This document shows, in pieces, positions 26,200 to 35,397 of a stretch of DNA of 64,000 nucleotides; the stretch's first letter is position 1; each line of letters starts with the position of its first letter. Origin of the DNA: Vibrio sinensis. GTDB lineage: Bacteria > Pseudomonadota > Gammaproteobacteria > Enterobacterales > Vibrionaceae. The DNA lies in the NCBI RefSeq assembly GCF_003605645.1, contig NZ_QVMU01000002.1, forward strand, positions 186,001 through 250,000. The letters are read 5' to 3'. Under the pieces are notes generated by a model. It was not told the DNA's origin. It was given only the letters and a program-made list of their open reading frames with translations, and did not search any database. A program made the position numbers and the translations under genes.

Positions 26200-27195
26200 G
26201 TGAAAAAACAAATTCTTCAACTTTCAACATTGGCCATCGCCATTGCTTCATTCAATGTCATCGCTGCAAAACCCGCTGTAGTTTACGATACCGCTGGTAA
26301 ATTTGATAAATCATTCAATGAGGCGGTTTATCAAAATGGCGTGAAAGTTTACAACGCAGATAAAGGCATTACTGTACGTGAATTTGAACCTCAAAATGAG
26401 GCTCAACGTGAGCAAGGCCTACGTCGTTTAGCAAATCGTGGCTTTACCCCTATCGTAGCCGTTGGCTTCAATATGGCTTCAGCGGTCGAAAAAGTCGCGA
26501 CGGAATTTCCTGATATTCAATTCACTATCATCGACATGGTCGTTGATAAACCAAATGTTCAATCCATTGTATTTAAAGAACATGAGGGATCTTTCCTTGT
26601 TGGCGCATTAGCCGCCAAAGCATCAGCAAATGGAAAGGTCGGCTTTATTGGCGGCATGGATATCCCACTGATTCGTAAATTCGAATGTGGCTATCGTCAA
26701 GGTGCAAAATACGCCAACCCACAAATTGAAACATTCCAAAATATGACAGGCTCTACGCCAGCAGCCTTTGCCGACCCAGCCAAAGGTTCTGAATTGGCTA
26801 AATCACAATTCTCTAAAGGTGTTGATGTTATCTATGCTGCTGCCGGTGGCACTGGTATGGGCGTCTACCAAGCAGCAAAAGATGCGAATAAATTCGCGAT
26901 TGGTGTGGATTCAAACCAAAACCATCTCCAACCTGGAACCATGTTGACTTCTATGGTTAAGAAAGTAGGCGTCGCTGCATACAACTCTTGGGAAGAAGCT
27001 GAAAAAGGAACATGGCAGGCAGGAATCAAAGTTCTAGGCCTTAAAGAGGGTGCGGTTGAATGGTCTTATGATGAATTTAACCAAGATCTCATTAACGAAG
27101 AAGCCAAAGCTTACTTAGATAGCATTCAGTCCGACATCATTAACGGAAAAATTGCGGTTCACGATTACATGTCAAATAACTCATGTGATATTTAA
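26200..27195 (+). CDS. BMP family ABC transporter substrate-binding protein
   Basis: Periplasmic binding protein of the BMP/PnrA family, which binds purine or other nucleosides. A GTG at 26200 with AAGGA 7 nt upstream starts a classical signal peptide (KKQILQLSTLAIAIASF, cleavage near AA-KPAVVYD). The mature part has the family motifs DTAGKFDKSFNEAVYQNG, GFNMASAVEKVA, FIGGMDIPLI and AAAGGTGMGVYQAA. The length is 331 residues. First gene of a four-gene importer; a strong hairpin separates it from the ATPase gene, consistent with higher expression of the binding protein. Confidence 0.93.
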   Translation: MKKQILQLSTLAIAIASFNVIAAKPAVVYDTAGKFDKSFNEAVYQNGVKVYNADKGITVREFEPQNEAQREQGLRRLANRGFTPIVAVGFNMASAVEKVATEFPDIQFTIIDMVVDKPNVQSIVFKEHEGSFLVGALAAKASANGKVGFIGGMDIPLIRKFECGYRQGAKYANPQIETFQNMTGSTPAAFADPAKGSELAKSQFSKGVDVIYAAAGGTGMGVYQAAKDANKFAIGVDSNQNHLQPGTMLTSMVKKVGVAAYNSWEEAEKGTWQAGIKVLGLKEGAVEWSYDEFNQDLINEEAKAYLDSIQSDIINGKIAVHDYMSNNSCDI

Positions 27196-27261
27196 TCACA
27201 TCGTCCTTTCCGGATAACACCCGACTTCACTTCGATGTCGGCTATTTCTGCTACTAGACAT

Positions 27262-27285
27262 GCGCCGCTGCTCCAGCAGCGGCGC
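27262..27285 (+). terminator. Intercistronic hairpin after the binding-protein gene
   Basis: GCGCCGCTGCT and its exact complement are separated by only CC, so 9-10 bp of GC-rich stem can form. TTAATTAT follows instead of a T run. This is more likely a 3' stabiliser or partial attenuator than a full terminator. Confidence 0.65.
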
Positions 27286-27312
27286 TTAATTATCTAAATA
27301 AGGCGCTATTCC

Positions 27313-28881
27313 GTGAGACAAGCACAAGTTAATGCAATTGAACTGCACAACATCGATAAACGGTTTGGTCATATTCATGCTAATCGCGATATCGACTTAA
27401 AAGTGCCCAAAGGAACAATTCACGGCATTATTGGGGAAAATGGGGCCGGAAAATCGACTCTAATGAGTATTATCTATGGCTTTTATCACGCTGATTCAGG
27501 CTCAATGCTGGTCGATGGTACCCCTTACAAGCCGAGCAATTCACAAGAAGCGATTCAAGCTGGGATTGGTATGGTTCACCAACACTTCATGTTAGTGGAT
27601 ACCTTTACTGTTCTGGAGAACATAATTCTAGGCGCTGAAAACGGCTGGAAGCTCAGTGATACGTTATCCCATGCTCGAAAAAAACTGGCTGCGCTTGCCA
27701 CAGATTACGGACTCGATGTCCCTCTCGATACACAAGTTGGCCGTCTCCCCGTTGGTCTTCAGCAGCGTGTTGAAATTTTAAAAGCGTTATATCGAGGGGC
27801 AAAAGTACTAATACTCGATGAGCCCACTGGCGTGCTCACACCACAAGAAGCTGATCACCTATTCCTTATCCTCGATAAACTCCGTGCTCAAGGCACAACC
27901 ATCATGATCATTACTCACAAGTTACGTGAAGTATTAGCGATTACTGATAATGTTTCCGTTATGCGCCAAGGAGCAATGGTGTCGCATGTCGTGACGGCGA
28001 ATACAAACAAAGAACAACTTGCAGAATTGATGGTCGGAAGAAAAGTCCGCTTAAAAGTCGATAAGCAAACTGCGAATCCCAAAAAAGAGCTGATTCGTGT
28101 GAATGAACTTCAATATTTCGATGCCGCTGGTGTTGAACGGGTCAAAAGTATTAAATTTTCGGTTCATCAAGGGGAAGTCGTCGGTATTGCTGGCGTTTCA
28201 GGTAACGGCCAATCTGAAATTCTTGGCTTGCTATCTGGCATCTTAAAACCCTATTCAGGACAAATTCAGCTTAATGGCCACCAGATAGACGCAACTTCAC
28301 CATTCGACCCACAACAAATTCGAGCCATTGGTATCAGCCATATTCCAGAAGATCGACATAAACAAGGGTTAATCAATAAATTTGAAGCCCAAGAAGCATT
28401 CATTCTCGGTCATCACCACTTACCTCAATACAACCATGGCTTACTGCAAAACAAAGCCGCCATTGTAGAAGCCTGTCAACGCAGTATGGATAAATGGGAT
28501 GTCAGGCCTAACGATCCCACCCTTAAAACCGCTAACTTCTCTGGTGGTAACCAACAGAAATTAGTGATTGCTCGTGAAATGGAACAAAACCCCGACGTGT
28601 TACTGGTTGGTCAACCGACACGAGGAGTCGATATTGGTGCTATCGAATACATTCACCAACAGATTATCGCCGCCCGCGATGCCGATAAAGCTGTTTTATT
28701 AGTCTCAGTTGAGCTTGATGAAATTCTCAGTCTGTCTGACCGTATCTTGGTGGTATTTGATGGGTCTATCGTTGGCGAAGTCAATATCAACGATGCCGAT
28801 GAAAAAACGCTGGGCTTGATGATGGCGAATATCATGCCGGAACATTTAACAGGAAAAGATGCACAAGGAGCGCCTCAATGA
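27313..28881 (+). CDS. ABC transporter ATP-binding protein, two-domain (nucleoside importer)
   Basis: Cytoplasmic ATPase of 522 residues with two fused ABC domains, as in RbsA- and NupA-type importers. The first domain has Walker A GENGAGKST and Walker B LILDEPTGVLTP. The second has a degenerate Walker A (GVSGNGQSE) and the signature FSGGNQQKLVIAREM. Unequal sites are normal for this type. It starts at a GTG (27313) with AAGG 9 nt upstream. Its stop overlaps the next start by ATGA, indicating translational coupling. Confidence 0.93.
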   Translation: MRQAQVNAIELHNIDKRFGHIHANRDIDLKVPKGTIHGIIGENGAGKSTLMSIIYGFYHADSGSMLVDGTPYKPSNSQEAIQAGIGMVHQHFMLVDTFTVLENIILGAENGWKLSDTLSHARKKLAALATDYGLDVPLDTQVGRLPVGLQQRVEILKALYRGAKVLILDEPTGVLTPQEADHLFLILDKLRAQGTTIMIITHKLREVLAITDNVSVMRQGAMVSHVVTANTNKEQLAELMVGRKVRLKVDKQTANPKKELIRVNELQYFDAAGVERVKSIKFSVHQGEVVGIAGVSGNGQSEILGLLSGILKPYSGQIQLNGHQIDATSPFDPQQIRAIGISHIPEDRHKQGLINKFEAQEAFILGHHHLPQYNHGLLQNKAAIVEACQRSMDKWDVRPNDPTLKTANFSGGNQQKLVIAREMEQNPDVLLVGQPTRGVDIGAIEYIHQQIIAARDADKAVLLVSVELDEILSLSDRILVVFDGSIVGEVNINDADEKTLGLMMANIMPEHLTGKDAQGAPQ

Positions 28882-29999
28882 GCCAAGCAAAAGTGCCCGC
28901 TTGGGTAACAATGGCATTATTGCCCGCCATCAATGTGTTAATCGCATTTTTAGTTTCAGCTTTGCTGTTTATCTATATCGATATTAATCCTATCGATGCA
29001 GCTAAAGTGATGTGGGTTGGAGCATTTGGCTACGCTGAGGGGTTTGGCTACACGCTCTATTACGCTACCGGTTTTATTTTTACAGGTCTTGCTGTCGCCA
29101 TTGCCTTTCATGCAGGTCTATTTAACATCGGAGGTGAAGGACAAGCCTATATTGGAGGGTTAGGCGTCGGCTTAGTCTGCTTAACATTAGGTGAATACGC
29201 CTCTTGGTGGATTGTTTTTCCTGTCGCCATCCTAGTCGGAGGCCTATTTGGCGCGGCATGGGCATTTATTCCCGCTTACCTGCAAGCAAAGCGTGGTTCG
29301 CATATCGTTATCACGACCATCATGTTTAACTTTATCGCCGCCTCTCTCATGGCTTACTTGCTGGTTGATGTGCTCAAACCAGATAACACCATGGCGACAG
29401 AAAGCAGAGTCTTTGCAGTGAGTAGCTGGTTACCAAAAATGCATGAAATACTAGCTATATTTGGTATCGAGGTAGCCAAAAGCCCTCTTAATTTAAGCTT
29501 CTTTTTTGCTTTATTGTGCTGTCTCTTTGTTTGGTTATTGATGTGGCATTCACGTTGGGGATACGAAATTCGTGCCGTGGGTGCAAACCCATCAGCCGCC
29601 AGCTATGCCGGCATCAAATACGTCAAAGTTATTGTACTGACTATGCTGATTTCAGGGATGTTAGCCGGATTCTTTGGACTCAATGTACTGCAAGGCGAAT
29701 TACACCAAATCAAACTTAATTTCGTTGAGGGCTTTGGCTTTACGGGGATTGCCGTTGCACTTATGGGGCGCAATCATCCCATTGGCGTTCTATTGGCTAG
29801 TTTATTATTTGGTTTCCTCTATCAGGGTGGGGCCGAGCTCAGTTTTGAGTATGGGGTCGACCGCAATATTGTCGTGGTATTGCAAGGCTTAGTTATTTTG
29901 TTTTCCGGTGCGCTAGAACACATGTTCCGCCCTCACCTTGAACGGGCTTATCTCAAACTATTCAGTCAGCAGCAACAACCTACTGAACAAGGAGCCTAA
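28878..29999 (+). CDS. ABC transporter permease, first subunit (nucleoside importer)
   Basis: Inner-membrane permease of 373 residues from the BPD_transp_2 family, with about ten membrane segments. The motif GLFNIGGEGQAYIGG (about residue 85) and the coupling segment around RAVGANPSAASYAGI (about 235) are characteristic. It overlaps the ATPase gene by 4 bp and lies 2 bp before the second permease gene. The two permeases form a heterodimer in BMP-type nucleoside importers such as B. subtilis YufPQ. Confidence 0.93.
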   Translation: MSQAKVPAWVTMALLPAINVLIAFLVSALLFIYIDINPIDAAKVMWVGAFGYAEGFGYTLYYATGFIFTGLAVAIAFHAGLFNIGGEGQAYIGGLGVGLVCLTLGEYASWWIVFPVAILVGGLFGAAWAFIPAYLQAKRGSHIVITTIMFNFIAASLMAYLLVDVLKPDNTMATESRVFAVSSWLPKMHEILAIFGIEVAKSPLNLSFFFALLCCLFVWLLMWHSRWGYEIRAVGANPSAASYAGIKYVKVIVLTMLISGMLAGFFGLNVLQGELHQIKLNFVEGFGFTGIAVALMGRNHPIGVLLASLLFGFLYQGGAELSFEYGVDRNIVVVLQGLVILFSGALEHMFRPHLERAYLKLFSQQQQPTEQGA

Positions 30000-30001
30000 C
30001 T

Positions 30002-30967
30002 ATGTTTGAAACCATTATTTTAATGCTTGATGCCACAATTCGTGTCGCGACGCCGCTGATCCTTGCTGCATTAGCCGGTATGTTCTGCGAACGTGCTGGT
30101 ATTGTAAATATTGCATTGGAGGGGAAATTACTAGCGGCGGCATTTGTCGGCGCAGCAACAGCGCATGTAACCGGCTCTGCTTGGCTAGGCCTGCTTGGGG
30201 GAATTGGAATTTCGATTCTACTCTCGCTGCTACATGGTTTTGCCTCAATCACCCATCGAGGCGATCAAGTAGTCAGCGGCATGGCCATCAATATTCTTGC
30301 GGTTGGTCTAACCATTACACTAGGAAGACACTGGTTTCATCAGGGTGGCCAGACACCCGCACTCTCAGGTGATGCTCGCTTTGCGCCTATCACCTTGCCC
30401 GGTGCAGATGCGCTTGCTGATATCCCTTTCATCGGTTTGATTTATTCTGAACTGATCAGTGGCCACTCCATGCTGGTGTATTTGCTCATCCTCATTGTCC
30501 CAGCGACTTGGTATTTAATGTTCAAAACCCGCTTTGGCTTGCGTCTTAGAGCGGTGGGAGAATCACCATCAGCGGTGGATACGGCCGGTATTTCTGTCGC
30601 CCGTATGCGCTACTCCGCCGTTATTATTTGTGGAGTTTTAGTTGGTATTGGAGGGGTATATTTATCCGTCGCACATACGGCACAATTCATTCCAAATATG
30701 AGTGCTGGTAAAGGTTACATGGCACTGGCCGCACTTATTTTTGGTAAATGGCGTCCATTTACGGCAATGGGGGCCTGTCTGTTATTTGGTTTCTTAGATG
30801 CGTTAGCAATTCGCATGCAAGGAGTATCGATTGGTGACTTCCCAATACCAGTTCAAGCGATCGAAGCCATCCCTTATGTTCTCACGGTATTTTTGCTCGC
30901 CGGTTTTATCGGGCAAGCCATTGCTCCAAAAGCGATTGGCGTCCCTTATACAAAAGAACGCGAGTAA
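30002..30967 (+). CDS. ABC transporter permease, second subunit (nucleoside importer)
   Basis: Second BPD_transp_2 permease, 321 residues. It contains CERAGIVNIALEGKLLAAAF near the N-terminus and RAVGESPSAVDTAGISVARM in the coupling loop, matching the first permease in plan but shorter. Last gene of the importer; a terminator follows after about 60 bp. The likely substrate class, nucleosides, is inferred from the BMP binding protein and the neighbouring nupC/deo genes. Confidence 0.93.
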   Translation: MFETIILMLDATIRVATPLILAALAGMFCERAGIVNIALEGKLLAAAFVGAATAHVTGSAWLGLLGGIGISILLSLLHGFASITHRGDQVVSGMAINILAVGLTITLGRHWFHQGGQTPALSGDARFAPITLPGADALADIPFIGLIYSELISGHSMLVYLLILIVPATWYLMFKTRFGLRLRAVGESPSAVDTAGISVARMRYSAVIICGVLVGIGGVYLSVAHTAQFIPNMSAGKGYMALAALIFGKWRPFTAMGACLLFGFLDALAIRMQGVSIGDFPIPVQAIEAIPYVLTVFLLAGFIGQAIAPKAIGVPYTKERE

Positions 30968-31023
30968 ACTAGGCTATCTAGCCAGAATAAACGCCGTACA
31001 ACGCTCTCAGCGGCGCTAAAACA

Positions 31024-31057
31024 AAAAAAGGAAGCAGGTAGTCCTGTTTCCTTTTTT
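31024..31057 (+). terminator. Intrinsic terminator after the BMP importer
   Basis: AAAAAAGGAAGCAGG pairs with CCTGTTTCCTTTTTT around TAGT and ends in a T run. Confidence 0.85.
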
Positions 31058-31113
31058 ATCGCCGCTAGTAAGCACTCATCAAGTATTTTGTGATCAAAAC
31101 CTATACTGGGCCT

Positions 31114-31230
31114 TTATGATTCGTCTTCTCGACGATAAGGCACACAACTTCGTTTTTGTTCAACCGTCAATCCCATCGAATGGCACCACGCATCATATTT
31201 TTGAATCCAACGTTTCAAAATGGCAAACAT
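31114..31230 (-). CDS. Small protein of 38 residues, DUF5363-like
   Basis: Short gene with the start MFAILKRWIQKYDAWCHSMG and a C-terminus with CVPYRRED. GAGG lies 6 nt before the ATG. The pattern of a basic/aromatic helix, W-C, G-L-T and CVPYR is one I associate with the small DUF5363 family of Vibrio and Pasteurellaceae; function unknown. It lies 46 bp downstream of yaaA on the same strand and is probably co-transcribed. The single Cys in CVPYR and the one in AWC are the likely conserved residues. Confidence 0.78.
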   Translation of the reverse strand: MFAILKRWIQKYDAWCHSMGLTVEQKRSCVPYRREDES

Positions 31231-31276
31231 AATCAACCTCGCTGTTCATTGTGTCGGCAAAAACGATCAATTCTGA

Positions 31277-32050
31277 TTATTGCTCTTCTCGTTTAAATAC
31301 AAGCTCTGTCGGTGACGATTCTTCTTCGACAAAATAGTAACCCGCACTATCAAACTGAGTAAGATCCGCAACACTGTCGATACGGTTTTCAATAATGTAC
31401 CTGGCCATCATGCCTCGAGCTTTCTTTGCGTAGAAACTGATCACTTTATATTGACCATTTTTACAATCTTTAAAGACTGGCGTGACAATTTGAGCATCTA
31501 ATAACTTCGGTTTTACCGCTTTAAAATACTCGTTCGATGCTAAGTTTATTAAAACATTATCACCTTGGGCTTCAATCGCTGCATTGAGCTTTTCAGTGAT
31601 TGTGCTACCCCAAAATTGATAGAGGTTACTCCCCTGCTCGTTCGCCAGTTTTGTACCCATTTCGAGACGATAAGGCTGCATCAAATCGAGAGGCTTAAGT
31701 AAGCCATACAATCCAGACAGCATGCGTAAATGTTTTTGCGCATACTCAAAATCAGCATCAGATAAGGTTTGAGCATCTAGCCCAGTATAAACATCACCTT
31801 TAAAAGCCAAGATAGCCTGACGAGCATTCTCTGTTGTGAATTCTTCACTCCACTGCTCAAAACGCGCTACATTTAAACTGGCGATCTTATCACTCACTTT
31901 CATCAAACTTGCAATATCTGCCGGCGTTAACTGACGGCACACATCAATAAGTTGCTTTGAATAGTCAACCAATTCTGGCTGAGTAAACTTTTGCGTCGCA
32001 AGAGGAGATTCATAATCCAGAGTCTTAGCTGGAGAAACAACAATTAACAT
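31277..32050 (-). CDS. yaaA: Peroxide stress protein YaaA
   Basis: Cytoplasmic protein of 257 residues. E. coli YaaA limits free iron and DNA damage under hydrogen-peroxide stress and is OxyR-controlled. It begins [16 protein letters not shown], the family N-terminus, and contains [20 protein letters not shown] and [11 protein letters not shown]. The start at 32050 fits the family; a GTG three codons upstream is possible and closer to an AAGGA. No OxyR site was identified. The 38-residue gene follows it. Confidence 0.93.
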   Translation of the reverse strand: MLIVVSPAKTLDYESPLATQKFTQPELVDYSKQLIDVCRQLTPADIASLMKVSDKIASLNVARFEQWSEEFTTENARQAILAFKGDVYTGLDAQTLSDADFEYAQKHLRMLSGLYGLLKPLDLMQPYRLEMGTKLANEQGSNLYQFWGSTITEKLNAAIEAQGDNVLINLASNEYFKAVKPKLLDAQIVTPVFKDCKNGQYKVISFYAKKARGMMARYIIENRIDSVADLTQFDSAGYYFVEEESSPTELVFKREEQ

Positions 32051-32143
32051 GGCAGTCACTCAATCCTTTATTTTTTTATCCAAACCATAAACTCTCGACG
32101 ATACGCACTGAGTTACTTGGTTATATTTTTATAGGGTACAAAA

Positions 32144-32170
32144 AAAGCCATGCATTGTCTGCATGGCTTT
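32144..32170 (-). terminator. Intrinsic terminator after the Na+/alanine symporter gene
   Basis: AAAGCCATGCA and its complement around a 5-nt loop. On the minus strand the stem is followed by TTTTTTTG. Confidence 0.85.
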
Positions 32171-32197
32171 ACACATCATACCCATAGGTAAGAACGA

Positions 32198-33628
32198 TTA
32201 AGACTTATCTTGGTTATACCAAATGCCTTCTTCAAGCTGAGATTTCAACTCAGGATAATCATTGGCATCAAACGTTGGCACTTTACCCTCAGAAAGCTGA
32301 CGGTTGTAGTCTTTCGCCAGCTTAATAACTGTCCCGGACAACAAGATAATCGCAATAAGGTTGACGATCGCCATCATACCCATTGATACATCCGCTAACG
32401 CCCATACTGTAGGAAGAGACGCTAGGGCACCAAACATAACCATACCAAGCACGATAAAGCGGAAAAGACCAAGGCCTGCTTTATGATTATGCTCTAAGAA
32501 AATCAAATTGGTTTCTGCGTATGAGTAGTTGGCAATGATAGAAGTAAAAGCGAAGAAGAAAATCGCCACTGCTACAAAGACACTACCCCAATGACCAACC
32601 TGAGAGCTTAACGCAGCTTGGGTCAATTCAATCCCGGTCAATTCACCATGTGGTACGTATTCGCCTGACATTAAAATGATCGCGACAGTAGCCGAACAGA
32701 TCACGATAGTATCCATAAACACACCTAGCATCTGAACATAGCCTTGAGATGCAGGGTGAGGTGGATACGGTGTTGCTGAAGCTGCAGCATTAGGTGCAGA
32801 ACCCATACCAGCTTCGTTTGAGAACAAACCACGTTTGATACCGTTAATCATCGCTTGTGCAATCGCATAACCTAAGCCACCAGCAGCCGCTTCTTGTAAA
32901 CCAAATGCACTTTTGAAAATAAGCATCAAAATAGACGGCAGCTTCTCGATATTCATTACCATCACTGATAACGCAAGTAGCAAGTATGCCAAAGCCATAA
33001 TAGGTACGATCAATTCAGCGACGCGTGCAATACGCTTAATACCACCAAAAATAACGATCGCCGACATGATAACAACAGCAATACCGACATAAAGATCGCT
33101 CCAACCAAATGCATTGTGCATAGCATTAGCGATTGAGTTAGCTTGAACTGCGTTAAATACCAAACCAAAGGCGATGATAAGGAAAATGGAGAATAGAACG
33201 CCCATCCAGCGCATACCCAAGCCTTTTTCCATGTAATAAGCTGGGCCACCACGATAGTTGCCATCATCATCTTTGGTTTTGTATAACTGGGCTAATGTAC
33301 TTTCTGCGAACGACGTTGCCATACCTAGCATCGCAATCAACCACATCCAGAAGATTGCACCCGGACCACCAGCGGTCAGTGCAACCGCAACACCTGCCAT
33401 GTTACCTGTGCCAACACGGGCTGCAAGGCTGGTACAAAGCGCTTGAAAAGAAGAAATACCAGCGTTATCAGCTTTACGACTGTTTTTTAGCACGGAGAAC
33501 ATATGACCAAAGTGGCGGAACTGGATAAAACCGAGTCGAACCGTAAAGTAAATCCCAACACCGACAAGCAGATAAACTAGAATGGAACCCCAAAGCAGGT
33601 CATTCATTAAATTAATTAAGTCTGTCAT
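32198..33628 (-). CDS. Sodium:alanine symporter family (AgcS) transporter
   Basis: Inner-membrane Na+-coupled amino-acid symporter of 476 residues with about ten membrane segments. Family motifs include ARVGTGNMAGVAVALTAGGP, GPGAIFWMWL, KRGLFSNEAGMGSAPNAAA and FFFAFTSIIANYSYAE. Alanine or glycine is the expected substrate. GAGGATG stands just before the ATG at 33628. It is not preceded by a glycine riboswitch, unlike the V. cholerae VC1422 gene of the same family, so control must differ. It ends at its own terminator. Confidence 0.93.
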   Translation of the reverse strand: MTDLINLMNDLLWGSILVYLLVGVGIYFTVRLGFIQFRHFGHMFSVLKNSRKADNAGISSFQALCTSLAARVGTGNMAGVAVALTAGGPGAIFWMWLIAMLGMATSFAESTLAQLYKTKDDDGNYRGGPAYYMEKGLGMRWMGVLFSIFLIIAFGLVFNAVQANSIANAMHNAFGWSDLYVGIAVVIMSAIVIFGGIKRIARVAELIVPIMALAYLLLALSVMVMNIEKLPSILMLIFKSAFGLQEAAAGGLGYAIAQAMINGIKRGLFSNEAGMGSAPNAAASATPYPPHPASQGYVQMLGVFMDTIVICSATVAIILMSGEYVPHGELTGIELTQAALSSQVGHWGSVFVAVAIFFFAFTSIIANYSYAETNLIFLEHNHKAGLGLFRFIVLGMVMFGALASLPTVWALADVSMGMMAIVNLIAIILLSGTVIKLAKDYNRQLSEGKVPTFDANDYPELKSQLEEGIWYNQDKS

Positions 33629-34515
33629 AACATCCTCATAGTGAGTTTCTGGCTGATCTGTGCTTCCTAGCCATCCATCTAGCTGCCCTACTAAGTGTCA
33701 ACAAGCTTAGTATTTATGTTCTGATTATGTGCAGCTGAGATCTGTAAAATACGCATCAATGCTTCCATTTTACGTATCAGCACTTTTTTGACCGGCTGGA
33801 TAATGCAGCGAAGAATAGCAAAAATCAATATGCATTAGGATGCATTTTGATGTTATTTTTCACTATAAAGTCACCAGAAATTAACACACCAACAAACAAA
33901 AACACCACACAACCAGCACAATAATATCGAAAGTTAACAACATTCAAAAATCGACAATCGGAATAAAAACAACATACTCTAAATTTGCCGACACACCTTA
34001 CGCCATCAGCATTTGCTACTAACGAAGACATTACAAATGTCCTAACCATAATGTTAATAGCTAACAGAGCATTGCACACCCTAGGTTACGTAAATTGTTG
34101 CTGTTTTTTTATCCACCCAGTTAACATTCAGAAAAACCAAATTTTCTTACTTAACTTCAAACGAATGCTGTTTTTTTAACCTGTAGCACTGCTTTTATGT
34201 GAACTCAATTTGCAAATCGCCATGAAAACGTCATCGAATCGCAACAAATGAGAAACGAATCAAAGATACTCTTCTCGTGCAATGGTATTTAATCAACTCC
34301 CCCTTTGTTAATTGCCTTAAAGGAGTGAATGGCAGTTTACCCTAAAACTATGGTTGGCTAAGTTGGTGGAGATCAGCGACACCGTTCGATTCTAGAATTG
34401 AACACCAATGTAAAACTAAGAATCCACGTTAAGAATCCACGTTGCGTACCTAAAAATGAGCATCATTAGCGGAGCGTGATTTAGCAACAAAATAGATAAT
34501 TAGAAGAGGTAGCAT
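33629..34515. other. 887-bp gap without a convincing gene
   Basis: AT-rich stretch between divergent genes (symporter left, DUF3545 gene right). It holds an inverted repeat GTAAAAT...ATTTTAC (near 33747-33776), a near-palindrome GTTCGATTCTAGAATTGAAC (34384-34403) and a tandem copy of TAAGAATCCACGT (near 34417-34443). A 10-codon ORF at 34329-34361 sits behind AAAGGAG. A small RNA or long 5' leader is possible but cannot be shown from sequence alone. Confidence 0.6.
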
Positions 34516-34698
34516 ATGGATGGCTTTAACTATGAAGATATTTTGGAAATGGACACCCGAAAGATACGCGCTAGTCGTTCAAAACCAGTAAAGCGTCGCT
34601 GGCGTGAAATAGAAGCAATAAAGGATCGTCAACGCCTTCAACGTGAACTGAAAGATATGGATATCGGCTTAGACGACTTCACTGAATTTGAACTATAA
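34516..34698 (+). CDS. DUF3545 family small protein
   Basis: 60-residue acidic/basic protein of the DUF3545 family found in Vibrio and relatives. It begins MDGFNYEDILEMDTRK and continues with the very basic SRSKPVKRRWREIEAIKDRQ and a helical, charged C-terminus. The family has no known function. The charge pattern suggests a small helical protein binding nucleic acid or another protein, which is inference. AGAGGT lies 5-6 nt before the ATG. A terminator follows. Confidence 0.85.
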   Translation: MDGFNYEDILEMDTRKIRASRSKPVKRRWREIEAIKDRQRLQRELKDMDIGLDDFTEFEL

Positions 34699-34720
34699 AT
34701 GAAATTTGATTAAATCAATA

Positions 34721-34745
34721 AAAAGAGGCTTAAGGCCTCTTTTTT
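34721..34745. terminator. Bidirectional terminator, DUF3545 gene / hemerythrin gene
   Basis: AAAGAGGC pairs with GCCTCTTT around a short loop and is flanked by A and T runs, between convergent genes. Confidence 0.85.
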
Positions 34746-34760
34746 AATGCATTTCTGTCA

Positions 34761-35312
34761 CTAAGAAACTTCATCGTCAGCGATACGAACCCTTTGAGCT
34801 AGCTGTATATATTGTTCTGCTATCGTTTCGCCAAAAACAGGATCGTCTTCACTCGCACTATATTGACTCTCAACCGTTTGCCAATCTTCTACGGTAAATT
34901 GTTGACATATAAGTGGCAGAACTTTTCTTTCTTCAAGCTGTAAATGCTTTCTCTGGGCACTAAGAAAATCTTCCAATTGATTCAAAAAAAGATCTCTTGG
35001 TACGACTGCATCTTTCAAAATCATCTCTACAACATCTAAAAATGCATGAGTTTTGATAGAAAGCTCTTGATGTTCTAATTCGAGGTTCTCAATCTCTTGT
35101 TGCTCACCATAATGGGCGAGATAGTAGTGGTAGAGAAGATCTTCTTTAGGGTGATGGACTCGCTCCGAATGATCCCCTAAATAATCGACGATTTCCTTTA
35201 TAAGGCTGTAGTTGATGCTCTGTCCCTGCTTCAAATTAGCCACTTTATTTTCCAATATAGCCAACAAGCGAATCATGTACCCATGTTCACGTCTAATTCG
35301 ATCTATCATCAT
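34761..35312 (-). CDS. Hemerythrin-domain protein
   Basis: Cytoplasmic four-helix bundle of 183 residues with a likely di-iron site. Candidate ligands in order are His10 (RREHGYM), HSERVHHPKED, LEHQEL, and the paired QRKHLQLEERK, which carries the His and Glu that usually complete the site. Such proteins sense or carry O2, NO or iron; the function here is unknown. The ATG at 35312 has AAGGAG 7 nt upstream. A 17-bp dyad lies just upstream of the ribosome binding site. It is followed by a shared terminator. Confidence 0.87.
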   Translation of the reverse strand: MMIDRIRREHGYMIRLLAILENKVANLKQGQSINYSLIKEIVDYLGDHSERVHHPKEDLLYHYYLAHYGEQQEIENLELEHQELSIKTHAFLDVVEMILKDAVVPRDLFLNQLEDFLSAQRKHLQLEERKVLPLICQQFTVEDWQTVESQYSASEDDPVFGETIAEQYIQLAQRVRIADDEVS

Positions 35313-35332
35313 TGCGCTTCTCCTTAAACACC

Positions 35333-35349
35333 TACACTTTATAAGTGTA
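35333..35349. promoter_or_regulatory. Dyad in the hemerythrin promoter
   Basis: TACACTT-TAT-AAGTGTA, perfect 7-bp arms, lies 20-36 bp before the hemerythrin start. The position suits repressor binding over the promoter. The regulator is unknown; it does not match the NsrR consensus. Confidence 0.45.
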
Positions 35350-35397
35350 TATAATCTGGAGTGAAAGCGCCTTGAAACTCATCAGAAAACTAAGATC

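Noticed and set aside
33629..33850. Glycine riboswitch upstream of the Na+/alanine symporter gene
   Set aside because: The V. cholerae relative VC1422 has one, but neither strand here shows the conserved GGAGAG/ACCGAAGGGGCAA blocks.
33825..34079. 84-codon minus-strand ORF in the long gap
   Set aside because: No ribosome binding site, an implausibly Cys-rich product and no family resemblance; AT-rich gaps give such frames by chance.
34329..34361. 10-codon ORF behind AAAGGAG
   Set aside because: The ribosome binding site is good, but the peptide is too short to judge and no regulatory codon run is present; kept only as a note in the gap description.
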